From an uncultured Alphaproteobacteria bacterium (GTDB lineage Bacteria; Pseudomonadota; Alphaproteobacteria; RF32; CAG-239), in the NCBI GenBank assembly GCA_944393695.1, contig CALYAY010000008.1, forward strand, positions 1-64,000: DNA of 64,000 nt, given 5' to 3'. Within the stretch, counting starts at the first letter, position 1, and the number at the start of each line of letters is the position of its first letter. The position numbers were made by a program, and so were the translations under genes. Shown in pieces: positions 33,871 to 42,800 of the stretch. Below the pieces are notes generated by a model. It saw nothing but the letters and a program-made list of their open reading frames with translations. It was not told the origin of the DNA and ran no database searches.

Positions 33871-34371
33871 TTAGGCGTTGCCGACGGTGTTCATCAGCAT
33901 GGGATAGAGTGCCTGACGGGGATCCATGCCTTTGGTGAGGACGACGTTAAAGACCGGGTACATGCGTTCGCATTCTTTGACGGCGATTTCGATAATCTGG
34001 GCGATTTTGCTTTCAATTGCGCTTTCTTCGTCATTGTTGAGCAGGATGGAGTGTTTGAATACGGGCATGTTTTGTTCGGTCCAGTAGGAGAAATGACCGA
34101 GCCAGAGTTCTTCGTTGGCCAGGGCAATCAGTTCAAAAACTTTACTGCGGTTTTCGACATTGCTTTGAATGTTCATCAGGCAGGAGAGGTGAAGGCAGCG
34201 CATGTTTTCTTCCCAGGAAAAGAACAGCAGCATGTTGTTCCATTTGCCTTCAATTTCAACCACGACTTCGTTGCGGTCGCGGCGCTCAAACTCGTAAGAC
34301 TGAGTTGCAAAAATATCCTCAATAATGTCTATCGGATTGTAATTTAAGGCATAATTCTTTGCCAGGTTCAC
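33871..34371 (-). CDS. YbjN-domain protein
   Basis: 166 residues of the YbjN family, related to type III secretion chaperone-like folds and common in alphaproteobacteria. It has the alternating alpha/beta pattern (PIDIIEDIFATQSYEFERR, EVVVEIEGKWNNMLLFFSW, LALANEELWLGHFSYW). No signal peptide. The start is GTG at 34371, supported by GGAGAG 7 bp upstream. It converges on mltG with a 9-bp gap. Molecular role unknown; YbjN proteins have been linked to stress and motility regulation. Confidence 0.85.
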   Translation of the reverse strand: MNLAKNYALNYNPIDIIEDIFATQSYEFERRDRNEVVVEIEGKWNNMLLFFSWEENMRCLHLSCLMNIQSNVENRSKVFELIALANEELWLGHFSYWTEQNMPVFKHSILLNNDEESAIESKIAQIIEIAVKECERMYPVFNVVLTKGMDPRQALYPMLMNTVGNA

Positions 34372-34661
34372 GGTTTCTCTCCATTTTGAATAAAACGACT
34401 ACGGTGTAACAGATTAAGAGTGCAATAGCGAGTCGTTTTATACAACAAACAATGCAAAGTTTTCCACCCGGGAAAGGCAAAAAGTTGTGGATTAAATTTT
34501 TTATTACGCTAAATCAGTCTGGTATCAAAAACGACTCGGTTAGCAAAAAGTTAAAAATGTGGATTATTTTTTTTGTTAAACTCCTGTTAAGGAAAAACTC
34601 ACTTGATTTTTGAGCGGAGGTATAATAAAAGGGAGGGCAGAAACTTATAATTATTGTTATT
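34372..34661. other. Intergenic region with split inverted repeat and ACP2 promoter
   Basis: No gene is seen. AAAACGACT (near 34392) and AGTCGTTTT (near 34431) form inverted arms about 30 bp apart, and a third AAAACGACT lies near 34528. A perfect -10 box TATAAT at 34621-34626 precedes the 34662 gene. Its -35 is weak. The leader CTTATAATTATTGTTATT has no Shine-Dalgarno sequence. Confidence 0.5.
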
Positions 34662-34910
34662 ATGAATGAAAATGAAGCTTTTGCGCTGATAAAAAGAGTT
34701 ATTGAGGAAAAGATTTTTCCCGGTGACGAGGCGCGGATTTCCATGGATGCCGATTTGCACGATGATTTGGGACTGGACAGTCTGGATCAACTGCTGCTGG
34801 TGATGAACCTTGAACGAGAATTACGAATTGTGTTTGAGGAAGGGGATGTTTATCAGCGTCTTCTGGTCAGAGATCTGGTGGAATGGATTGTGCATAATAC
34901 GGCAAAGTGA
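34662..34910 (+). CDS. Second acyl-carrier-like protein
   Basis: An 82-residue carrier protein with Ser40 in DDLGLDSLDQLLLVMNLERE as the expected phosphopantetheine site and an acidic overall charge. It differs clearly from AcpP at 31140, so it probably serves another pathway (lipid A, secondary lipid or a modified fatty acid). No partner enzyme is adjacent: lgt follows after a terminator. It lacks a Shine-Dalgarno sequence and has a strong terminator, like the accessory single-gene units. Confidence 0.82.
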   Translation: MNENEAFALIKRVIEEKIFPGDEARISMDADLHDDLGLDSLDQLLLVMNLERELRIVFEEGDVYQRLLVRDLVEWIVHNTAK

Positions 34911-34916
34911 CTTTAG

Positions 34917-34949
34917 AAAAAAGAGGGGGCCGAGGCGCCTCTTTTTTTG
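34917..34949 (+). terminator. Terminator after the second carrier protein
   Basis: AAAAGAGG and CCTCTTTTTTT arms around a GC-rich loop. Confidence 0.75.
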
Positions 34950-35030
34950 TTGGCAGAAAGTGGTTAGTTCTGGATTATTTGGCCGGTTGGGTTATGATGA
35001 AAAAAAATTGTTTGAGAGGAAAACGGAAAA

Positions 35031-35822
35031 ATGGGGCTGACTTATCCCGAAATTTCGCCGATTATGCTGCAGCTGGGGCCGCTTGGCATCCGCTGGTATT
35101 CAATGGCGTATCTGGCCGGTATTGTGCTGGGCTGGATACAAGTGGTGCGGATGGTAAAGAAGTATAATCTCGGACTGAGCAAAGCACAGATTGAAGATAT
35201 GGTTTTTTATGTGACGCTGGGGGTTATTCTCGGCGGGCGCATGGGCTATGTTTTGTTTTATGGCGAGAAGGTGTTCAGCGGGCACTGGCTGGAAGTTTTT
35301 GCCATCTGGAAGGGCGGCATGTCGTTTCACGGCGGAGCGCTGGGAGTAATTGCGGCGCTATGGCTGTTTGCCCGGAAATATAAGCTGGCTTTTTTGAAGC
35401 TGACGGATCTGGCGGTTTTGGTGGTGCCTATCGGATTGTTTCTCGGACGGTTGGCGAATTTTGTAAATGATGAGTTATGGGGGCGGGTGAGCGATGTGCC
35501 TTGGGCGGTGAGGTTTCCGTCAGGGGGGTATCTGCCGCGGCATCCGTCGCAGCTGTATGAGGCCTTTCTTGAGGGGGTGGTGATGTATGCGGTTTTGAAC
35601 CTGTTGTGGCGCCATGCCGGTGTGCGGGAGCGGCAGGGGCTGGTGTCGGGTCTTTTTGTGCTGATGTATGGTTTGTTCCGCATTGCGGTTGAACAATTCC
35701 GGGAGCCGGATGCACATATGGGATTTTTCTTCGGTACTTATACAATGGGGCAGCTTTTATCCGTGCCGCTGGTGCTGGTCGGCGGCGGGGTTGTTGTCTG
35801 GTGTATGCGTCGGCGTGTTTAG
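35031..35822 (+). CDS. lgt: Prolipoprotein diacylglyceryl transferase Lgt
   Basis: A membrane enzyme that adds diacylglycerol to the lipobox Cys of prolipoproteins. It has seven hydrophobic segments. The signature GRLANFVNDELWGR is present with VILGGRMGYVLFYG and KGGMSFHGGALG, including the conserved His and Arg. The 263 residues are typical. Substrates in this window would include Pal and the repeat lipoprotein at 39876. It overlaps the convergent GGDEF gene by 4 bp. Confidence 0.97.
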   Translation: MGLTYPEISPIMLQLGPLGIRWYSMAYLAGIVLGWIQVVRMVKKYNLGLSKAQIEDMVFYVTLGVILGGRMGYVLFYGEKVFSGHWLEVFAIWKGGMSFHGGALGVIAALWLFARKYKLAFLKLTDLAVLVVPIGLFLGRLANFVNDELWGRVSDVPWAVRFPSGGYLPRHPSQLYEAFLEGVVMYAVLNLLWRHAGVRERQGLVSGLFVLMYGLFRIAVEQFREPDAHMGFFFGTYTMGQLLSVPLVLVGGGVVVWCMRRRV

Positions 35823-36991
35823 GCTTTGGTGGTGATGTTCTGGGTGAAGCGGTAAGTTTTTTGCAGTGCTTTGTTGGCGCGGATAAGAACTTCGGCGGCA
35901 TTGGCATCACTGCGTTTTTTTTCGGATACGGCGCAGGAAACGGTCAGTTTCAGCGGTTTTTTGTAGCCGCGGAGGGCAAATTCGGCTGAAGCAACGGCAC
36001 GGCGGATTTGTTCGACGCGGGTAAAGGCACTGTTTTTGTCTTCTCCGCGAAAGAGAACCACAAATTCGTCTTCATCACAGCGGTAAACGGAAGCCTCGGT
36101 TTCGGTTTCCGTGATGCGGCCGGTTATCATGCGGATGATGGTGTTGATGCCGGTGCGGCCGAAGACTTTGCTCAGGCGCCGGTAGTCATCAACAAGAATG
36201 ATGCCGAGAGCGTATTTCAGCGGAAAATTTTTGGAATGGAGGATGAAAGAATTGCGTTCGGGGAGGCCGGTCAGCGGGTCGGTGTAGGTGATGTGGTAGA
36301 GGTGGAGGCAGACGGCCAGTGTCAGCGTGAGAGCCGCGGCAGAGAAGAAAATTATCGGTGCGGCGGGGGTGGCAGCATAGTAAATGCCCAGCAGGCATTC
36401 AAAGCCGCTGAAGAAGAGTGCCGTGTCGAGAATAAAACCGGTGAGGGAACAGCGGATGAAAAAAGCAACAAGGGCGGCGGCAAAGAAAACGGCTGCCAGG
36501 GCGTTTAGTCCGGCAGAGGGGAGGCCAAACAAAGAGACAAAGGTGATGTGGCTGCGGCTGAGGTGTTCCACCAGGGCAAACTGTACGAAGATGAGCAGCA
36601 GTTTGTAAATGCTGCGACGGCAGAGCAGGCGTCCGTCAGGCAAAAAGTAAAACAAAAGCAGATTAAGCGGCAGCAAAACCGTGAGGTTTTGGTATTCGGG
36701 AGAGGTAATGAAATCGTCTCCCAGCCGGCGCTTGAGCAGGTTGATGACGATGTAGGCCAGGGTCATGACCAGAAGAGTGAAAACCGGGCGGCTGCGGTTG
36801 AAATAAAGCATAACCAGGACGCTGAGAAAAGCCAGCACGAAAAAGGAACCATGCAGCAGGTGAAGCGTGTGAACGGGCATGGGCTGAAAGCCATAAAAGG
36901 CCAACAGCGCAATCATGAAGATAAGTGCCGGGAGGGCAGTGTTTTTCAGTAACGGAAAAAACTTTTCAAGCTGCCGGAGAATCGCGCGCAA
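35819..36991 (-). CDS. Membrane protein with degenerate GGDEF domain
   Basis: 390 residues. The first 230 contain about seven hydrophobic segments, a membrane sensor region. A GGDEF-type domain follows: YTDPLTGLPERNSF is a good match to the start of diguanylate cyclase domains. The active-site GGDEF position reads DEDEF (in YRCDEDEFVVLF), so the glycines that hold GTP are lost and cyclase activity is unlikely. It may bind nucleotide or act as a receptor. No EAL domain. The start is TTG at 36991 behind GGGAG. It converges on lgt. Confidence 0.82.
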   Translation of the reverse strand: MRAILRQLEKFFPLLKNTALPALIFMIALLAFYGFQPMPVHTLHLLHGSFFVLAFLSVLVMLYFNRSRPVFTLLVMTLAYIVINLLKRRLGDDFITSPEYQNLTVLLPLNLLLFYFLPDGRLLCRRSIYKLLLIFVQFALVEHLSRSHITFVSLFGLPSAGLNALAAVFFAAALVAFFIRCSLTGFILDTALFFSGFECLLGIYYAATPAAPIIFFSAAALTLTLAVCLHLYHITYTDPLTGLPERNSFILHSKNFPLKYALGIILVDDYRRLSKVFGRTGINTIIRMITGRITETETEASVYRCDEDEFVVLFRGEDKNSAFTRVEQIRRAVASAEFALRGYKKPLKLTVSCAVSEKKRSDANAAEVLIRANKALQKTYRFTQNITTKA

Positions 36992-37042
36992 ATCAGGCTC
37001 CCTGTTAAAAATTAATTTGCAGGGATTATAGCCGGATAAAGT

Positions 37043-38125
37043 TTAAATTTTATTTACGCATTTGATGATGGAGCTGTCGCCGTATGAGTAAAAGCGGTAA
37101 CGTTCGTTCATGGCATGTTGGTAGGCCTGTTTCATGCGTTCGGTTCCGGCAACGGCGCAGACCAGCATGAAAAGCGTTGATTTGGGCAGGTGGAAATTGG
37201 TTATCATCAGGTCAATGGTTTTGAATTTGTAGCCCGGGGTGATGAAAATATCGGTCTCACCGGTGAAGGGATGCAAAACGCCGTGATCGTCGGCCGCAGA
37301 TTCAAGCAGGCGCAGCGAGGTGGTGCCGACAGCAATAATCCGGCGGCCTTCCTGTTTGGCCCGGTTGATGATGTCGCAGGCTTCGGGAGTGATGATGCCA
37401 TATTCGGCGTGCATTTTGTGGTCTTCGGTGTCGGCTACTTTGACCGGCAGAAAAGTTCCGGCGCCGACGTGAAGGGTGAGGAACACTTTTTGAATGCCTT
37501 TTTGTTCCAGCGCGGCAAAAACGCGGTCGGTGAAGTGAAGTCCGGCTGTGGGAGCGGCAACGGCGCCTTCGTGGCGGGCATAGACGGTTTGGTAGTCTTC
37601 TTTGTCGTTGTATTTGCTCCAGAGGCCGGAAGAGGGCTTTTCCCGCTTAATGTAGGGCGGCAGGGGCATGGAGCCGTATTTTTCAAGCAAATGTCCGAGC
37701 GCGGAAGCTTCGCAGTTGAAACGGAGTTCTACGCCGTCTTCGCCGTGTTTGGCAATGACCTGAGCGGTGAAGTCTGATTCCGCGGGAGAAATCGTGTCGG
37801 TGTAAAAGGTGACGGTATCGCCTTCATGCAGGCGTTTGGCATTTTTGATGAAAGACATCCAACTGAGACCGTCTACGGGGTGGTAAAGCGTGACCTCGAC
37901 CAGGGCTTTGCCGCGACAGCCGTAAAGACGGGCGGGAATGACCTTGGTGTCGTTGAAAACCAGGACATCTCCCGGGCGGAGAATGTCGGGGAGGTCGTAA
38001 AAATGACGGTCGGTTATAACGCCATCTTCCGATAAATCAAGCAGGCGTGAGGAATCACGCGGGTCGGCGGGTTTGTCGGCAATCAGGCTGCGGTCAAAGT
38101 CAAAATCAAAAATATCTACTTGCAT
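37043..38125 (-). CDS. queA: S-adenosylmethionine:tRNA ribosyltransferase-isomerase QueA
   Basis: Transfers and isomerises the ribosyl part of SAM to make epoxyqueuosine in tRNA. Motifs: FDFDRSLIADKPADPRDSSR at the start, DVLVFNDTKVIPARL, YQTVYARHEGAVAAPTAGLHFT, LHVGAGTFLPVK and ITNFHLPKSTLFMLV. The 360 residues are typical. The start follows AAGGAC. tgt is not adjacent in this window. No queuosine-precursor riboswitch is evident upstream. Confidence 0.96.
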   Translation of the reverse strand: MQVDIFDFDFDRSLIADKPADPRDSSRLLDLSEDGVITDRHFYDLPDILRPGDVLVFNDTKVIPARLYGCRGKALVEVTLYHPVDGLSWMSFIKNAKRLHEGDTVTFYTDTISPAESDFTAQVIAKHGEDGVELRFNCEASALGHLLEKYGSMPLPPYIKREKPSSGLWSKYNDKEDYQTVYARHEGAVAAPTAGLHFTDRVFAALEQKGIQKVFLTLHVGAGTFLPVKVADTEDHKMHAEYGIITPEACDIINRAKQEGRRIIAVGTTSLRLLESAADDHGVLHPFTGETDIFITPGYKFKTIDLMITNFHLPKSTLFMLVCAVAGTERMKQAYQHAMNERYRFYSYGDSSIIKCVNKI

Positions 38126-38205
38126 GAGTGTTTTTGTCCTTTATTTTTAAGTCGTTATAGTATATACACGTGTTGTTCGCAAGAGTTTTTTTCAGAGAGG
38201 AAATC

Positions 38206-39033
38206 ATGAAACTTAAAATAGCTTATCAGGGAGTGCCGGGAGCTTATTCGCATATTGCGGCACGCAGTGTTTATCCGGACGGAGAGTATGTGCCCTGCGA
38301 TACCTTTGAAGAAGCTATGAACAAGGTGCAGAACGGCGAAGCTGATTTTGCCATGATACCGGTTGAAAATTCAACAGCGGGACGGGTTTCGGACGTGCAT
38401 TTTCTGCTGCCAAAGACGGGATTGTCAATTGTGGGTGAGTATTTGCAGCCGGTTCATCATCAGTTGCTGGGGCTGAAAGGGGCGAAACTTGAGGATATCC
38501 GGACAGCTATGTCACACCCGCAGGCGCTGGCGCAGACGGCGGAGTTTCTGGCAGGGCACGGTATTCGTCCGGAGGCGCGGATTGATACGGCGAAATCATG
38601 CGAGTTTGTGCTGGAATATAATGACAAGTCGCGGGCGGCGGTGGCTTCGTCGTTGGCAGGGGAAATTTATGGATTGGACGTGATTGCCGCCAATATCGAG
38701 ACACGGGCGGACAACACTACCCGGTTTTTGATTATGTCGCGGACGCCTGAAGTTCCGGAAGATGACGGCGGGGTTTTTGTGACTTCTTTTATTTTTAAGG
38801 CGCGGAATATTCCGGCGGCGCTGTATAAGGCGCTGGGCGGTTTTGCCACTAACGGGATTAACATGGTGAAGCTGGAAAGCTATCTGGAAAAGGGAACTTT
38901 TGTTTCGGCGCAGTTTTATGTGGAGATAGAATCGCATCCCGCGCGGCAGGCGTTTAAGAATGCCATGGAAGAGCTGCGCTTTTTTGCGGAAAAGGATGTG
39001 CATATTCTGGGCACTTATCATCGCGCCAGATAA
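38206..39033 (+). CDS. pheA: Prephenate dehydratase
   Basis: Converts prephenate to phenylpyruvate for phenylalanine synthesis. The catalytic domain shows GVPGAYSHIAA, PVENSTAGRV and the TRF motif (DNTTRFLIMS). The C-terminal ACT domain (from TSFIFKARNIPAALYKALGG) is the allosteric Phe site; the usual ESRP motif reads ESYL. There is no chorismate mutase domain, as is usual in alphaproteobacteria. The 275-residue start at 38206 follows AGAGAGGAAAT. Confidence 0.94.
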   Translation: MKLKIAYQGVPGAYSHIAARSVYPDGEYVPCDTFEEAMNKVQNGEADFAMIPVENSTAGRVSDVHFLLPKTGLSIVGEYLQPVHHQLLGLKGAKLEDIRTAMSHPQALAQTAEFLAGHGIRPEARIDTAKSCEFVLEYNDKSRAAVASSLAGEIYGLDVIAANIETRADNTTRFLIMSRTPEVPEDDGGVFVTSFIFKARNIPAALYKALGGFATNGINMVKLESYLEKGTFVSAQFYVEIESHPARQAFKNAMEELRFFAEKDVHILGTYHRAR

Positions 39034-39054
39034 AATCAGAAATTTGAGTATGAA

Positions 39055-39078
39055 AAAACGGGTGTCTTGGGACACCCG
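39055..39078 (-). terminator. Terminator after the 39097 gene
   Basis: CGGGTGTC and GACACCCG arms around TTGG, with six As on the left that form the U-tract of the minus-strand transcript. Confidence 0.82.
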
Positions 39079-39096
39079 CTCTAAGGTTAATAATAC

Positions 39097-39801
39097 TTAC
39101 AGTTTCACTTTGCGGCCGAGACCGAAAGTTAATCTGATTCCAACTTCGCCGACAACGGGGTTGAATTTTTCGCCCCCGGCGTCATAGCTGTATGAGTAGA
39201 CCCGGCCAAAAGCGCCCACGGAGTGGGTGTAGTGGATGGGGATGTTAAACCCGACCTCGCCGCCATAACGGAAGGAGTTGCCGCGATAGGGCATGCTTAC
39301 CGTTATTTCGTCGCCATCAATACACTGAGTGTCATTATATTTGAACCTTACGTATTGATAACCGGCGAAGACTCCGGCGTAAATATTAAACTTCCGCGCC
39401 TTTGCAGGGAAGAAGTCGTAATATATACCGGCGTCGGTCACGAGACCGATTTTTTTCTCGCCCAGATAGCTGAACTGCTTTGCCCCGGCGCGAACTTCCC
39501 AATGGAAGTGGCGTTCTTCGCGTCCGAATGACACTGTGGCCGTCGGATCAACGGCGAGTTCGCCGTTTTGGGTCACGAAGGTTGTTCCGCCGGTGACACC
39601 GATATAATAACCGGTGCGGGCGTAATAAGTTGATTTGCCGTCCTTGGTCACCTGGGTGTAGGGACGGTTACCAAGCTTTGAAGCAAGCCTCAGATAGTAG
39701 GCTTCTTCGCAGTTGGATAACTCTTGTGCGTTTAGTTTCTGGATACCAGCGAAGCTGGCGATCATTGCTACGAGAGCAATGATTATATTTTTTGTTTTCA
39801 T
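39097..39801 (-). CDS. Small outer-membrane barrel of Bacteroidota style
   Basis: 234 residues with a signal peptide ending KLNAQ, the Ala-Gln end so common in Bacteroidota. Strands rich in Tyr, Gly and Phe follow (YYARTGYYIGVTGGTTFV, FHWEVRAGAKQFSYLG, KFNIYAGVFAGYQYVRFKY, FRYGGEVGFNIPI, VGEVGIRLTFGLG). It looks like an eight-stranded barrel. The leader before the ATG is CTAAAAAAATTTTTTT with no Shine-Dalgarno sequence. It follows the giant lipoprotein gene on the same strand after 74 bp, so the two may work together at the surface. No specific family recognised. Confidence 0.75.
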   Translation of the reverse strand: MKTKNIIIALVAMIASFAGIQKLNAQELSNCEEAYYLRLASKLGNRPYTQVTKDGKSTYYARTGYYIGVTGGTTFVTQNGELAVDPTATVSFGREERHFHWEVRAGAKQFSYLGEKKIGLVTDAGIYYDFFPAKARKFNIYAGVFAGYQYVRFKYNDTQCIDGDEITVSMPYRGNSFRYGGEVGFNIPIHYTHSVGAFGRVYSYSYDAGGEKFNPVVGEVGIRLTFGLGRKVKL

Positions 39802-39829
39802 AAAAAAATTTTTTTAGTTTGTATTAAAG

Positions 39830-39863
39830 GGAAAGCGGGGAGGGAAAATTTTCCCCGCTTTCC
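39830..39863. other. Hairpin between lipoprotein and barrel genes
   Basis: GGAAAGCGGGG (39830-39840) and CCCCGCTTTCC (39853-39863) are perfect arms. On the minus strand no U-tract follows, so this is better read as a partial terminator or mRNA-stabilising element than a full terminator. Confidence 0.6.
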
Positions 39864-39875
39864 AAAGAAACTCTA

Positions 39876-42800
39876 TCAATAGTTACCGAAGGTTGCGCTT
39901 CCGTATTTGTTGGATACGGTCACGTTGCTTTCGCTAACATTTGTGTCGGCTGACAAGATACCGTTGGGGTAGCCGTGAATAACGATTTCCGTCATCGGAA
40001 CTTCGCCGATCATTGTTCCATTTACATCAGTATAGAGGTAGTAATCACCCATATCCTGGATGCGAACGGGAACACCAGCCTGTTCGGTTACTGTGCCGCT
40101 CGGAGCTTTGCCGCGGGCTACTTCAACGTTGTTGGCATTTTTAACAATGCACATTCCGTTTTCGTAGACAGCTGCGAAAGTTACGTAGGGCTTGCCGGCA
40201 GTGTCAAAAGTTACGGCTGAATAGATGTTGGTGATACCGTAGTAGTCCAAATCTATTTTTGCCTTAACGGTTTCGACACAATTATCAGTCTTGCTTGCCA
40301 AAGCAACTCCGTCAGCCAACAGGGTACCGGTGAAGGTATACGTGTTGGTGTTTGAAGTTGAAGAGGTGCGAGCGATTTTGCCGTTTACAGTACCATTGAC
40401 GGTCAACGTGTGGTTGCTTCCACCGTAGATTACAACGTAGGAAGTTTGCAGAGAAGCAGTGACGGTGTTGTTACCGCGGTTTGAACCAAAGAGATAATCT
40501 CTGGCGCCGCTGTAATTTTGTGAAGAGGTGGTCAGGTTGATGCCTGTTGCGCCTTCTTCAGCTTCCCAGTCAGCTGTTGCTCTTACATTCAAAGAGTAGA
40601 TCAAATCAACGCTCTTTCTTGTGGTCTTGTTCTGGTCGGAATTAACGGTGTGAGTTTCGATTTCGTTGTAATACAACTTGCCGTTCTCAACGCCGATCTT
40701 TTCAACAGAATAAGTGACTTCGTCGGTTTCATTGGGCTCAACCGTTTCAACGCAGTTGTCGTTATCGCTAGCGATTTGTACGTTGTCGGCCAACAGCATA
40801 CCGGTGAAGGTATAGGTGTTGGTGGTAGAGGTGTAAGCCGTGCGAGAGATAGAAGCGTTTACTTTGCCCGAAACGGTCAAGGTATAGCTCTTTCCCTGGA
40901 ATGAAACGTTGTATGAAGTCTGCAGGGAAGCGTTCACCGTATGGTTACCACGGTTAGAACCAAAGGTATAAGCTTTGGCTCCGCTGTAGTTTTGAGAGGT
41001 GCTGTTCAGAGAGATGCCTGCGGCACCTTCCTTGGCAGTCCAGTCATTGCATGCGGTGGCGGTGATAGAGTAAACCAGAGGAATACTCTTTTCCACTTTT
41101 GAATCTTTATCCGTATTCAAAGAATGACGGGTAATCTCGTAATAGTAAAGTCTATCACCAGATACGCCTTTCTTTTCAACAGAATAAGAAACTTCATCCG
41201 TTTGAGACGGTTCTACGGTTTCAACGCAGTTGTCGCTGTCGGCAGCAACTTCCACGCCATCAGCCAACAACTTACCGGTTACGGTATAAACGTTGGTGGT
41301 TGATGTTGACCCGGTCATAGCGACAGAAGCCTGTACGGCACCGGTTACGGTGAGGGTGTATTCCTCATTCATAAAGGTTACCGTGTAGGTGGTTTTCAGA
41401 GAAGCATTTACGGTGTTGTTGCCACGGTTGGAGCCGAAGATATAATTCTTGGCGCCGCTGTAGTTTTGAGAGTGGCTGTTCAGAGAGATGCCAGTGGCAC
41501 CTTCCTTTGCCGTCCAGTCATTTACAGCCGTGGTGTTGATGGAGTATTCCAGAGGAATGCTCCTTTCAACAGAAGTATTTTGATCGGTGTTAACCGAGTG
41601 GCGAGTGATTTCGTTGTAATACAACTTGCCATTCTCCACTTTTACCTTTTGAACATCGTAAGTGATTTCGTCAACCACTTCTGCTTTTATGGTTTCAACA
41701 GCGTCAGCCGAATCGCGGGCGATTACCACGCCGTCAGCCTTCAATTCTGAAGTGACGCGATAAACGTTTTGCGTTGAGCTGCTGCTGATTCTTGTTACAG
41801 AACCGTTTACCGTGCCGTTAACGGAGAGTTGGTAATCAACGCCGCCATGCGTAACAGTAAAGTTTTCAACCATTGAAGCATAGGCTTCAACGTTACCACG
41901 GTTTGAGCCATAGTTGTAATCCATGGCTGTGGTGTAATCCAGGGTCGGATTGATGAGGGACAAGCCGGCTTTTTCAGCGGTGGTTGTCCATCCGGCAATC
42001 CGTTTGGAAGTAATCACACCCTGCAAATCCAAAGTGTACTCTGTTTCAGAGTTCAATTCGGGTTTTTCAGAATGCTTAATCCAGTAAGTGTAATGCAACT
42101 TACCGTCTTCGGTTACTTCACCCTTGGTGACACCCTTGGTGATAACGTCTGTCTTTTCAATCGACTTGGAATATTCTACTTCCTGTTCACCAGATTTTAC
42201 TCCGGTGTTGCCGGCGAAGAGAGTGTAATTGATTAAATCAATATACTTCTCAACGTCTTCGGAATCAGAAATATTCTGGCGACCAAAGGTCACACCTTGT
42301 TTCTCAACAAGGAGGCTTGCACTCCATACATCGACGTCAAAGTTGCCGTCTTTGTAGGAGATACTAGTTCTTCCTTCTGAAGAAATTGTGTTGCGGAAGT
42401 CAGCATATACGAAAGTAGACGTATATTGGCTGAATGTGCCGCTGTAGTTTCCTTCGTTGAAGGAAGCGGAGCTGACGAGGTTCATTGAAGGAGTAGCCGC
42501 GTTATAAGTGCGGTACTGAGTATACTTTCTTTCCTCAACAGAAAGATTATACTTGTGCTCGATTGACATGGCGGTTTCGGTATTTTCAGCATTGCTGAAC
42601 GTACGAACCAAAGTCCATTTGATTAAGCTTCCTTCAATGCGCTGATCCTTGGCGTAAGCACCGGTCTGGATGTTTTCACCATCGCCGGAACCTCCTTCGT
42701 TTGACTTAACCAATGTGATGGTTGATGACAATTGTCTGCTGTTGGAGCCGAAGCTGCCGTCAGCTGTCATTGTTACAACCATTTGGTTTCCCTGAGCACC

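Noticed and set aside
40251..42186. Regular repeats considered as a CRISPR array
   Set aside because: The units are 474 bp, protein-coding in one frame, and have no short repeat-spacer structure. No CRISPR array was seen anywhere in the window.
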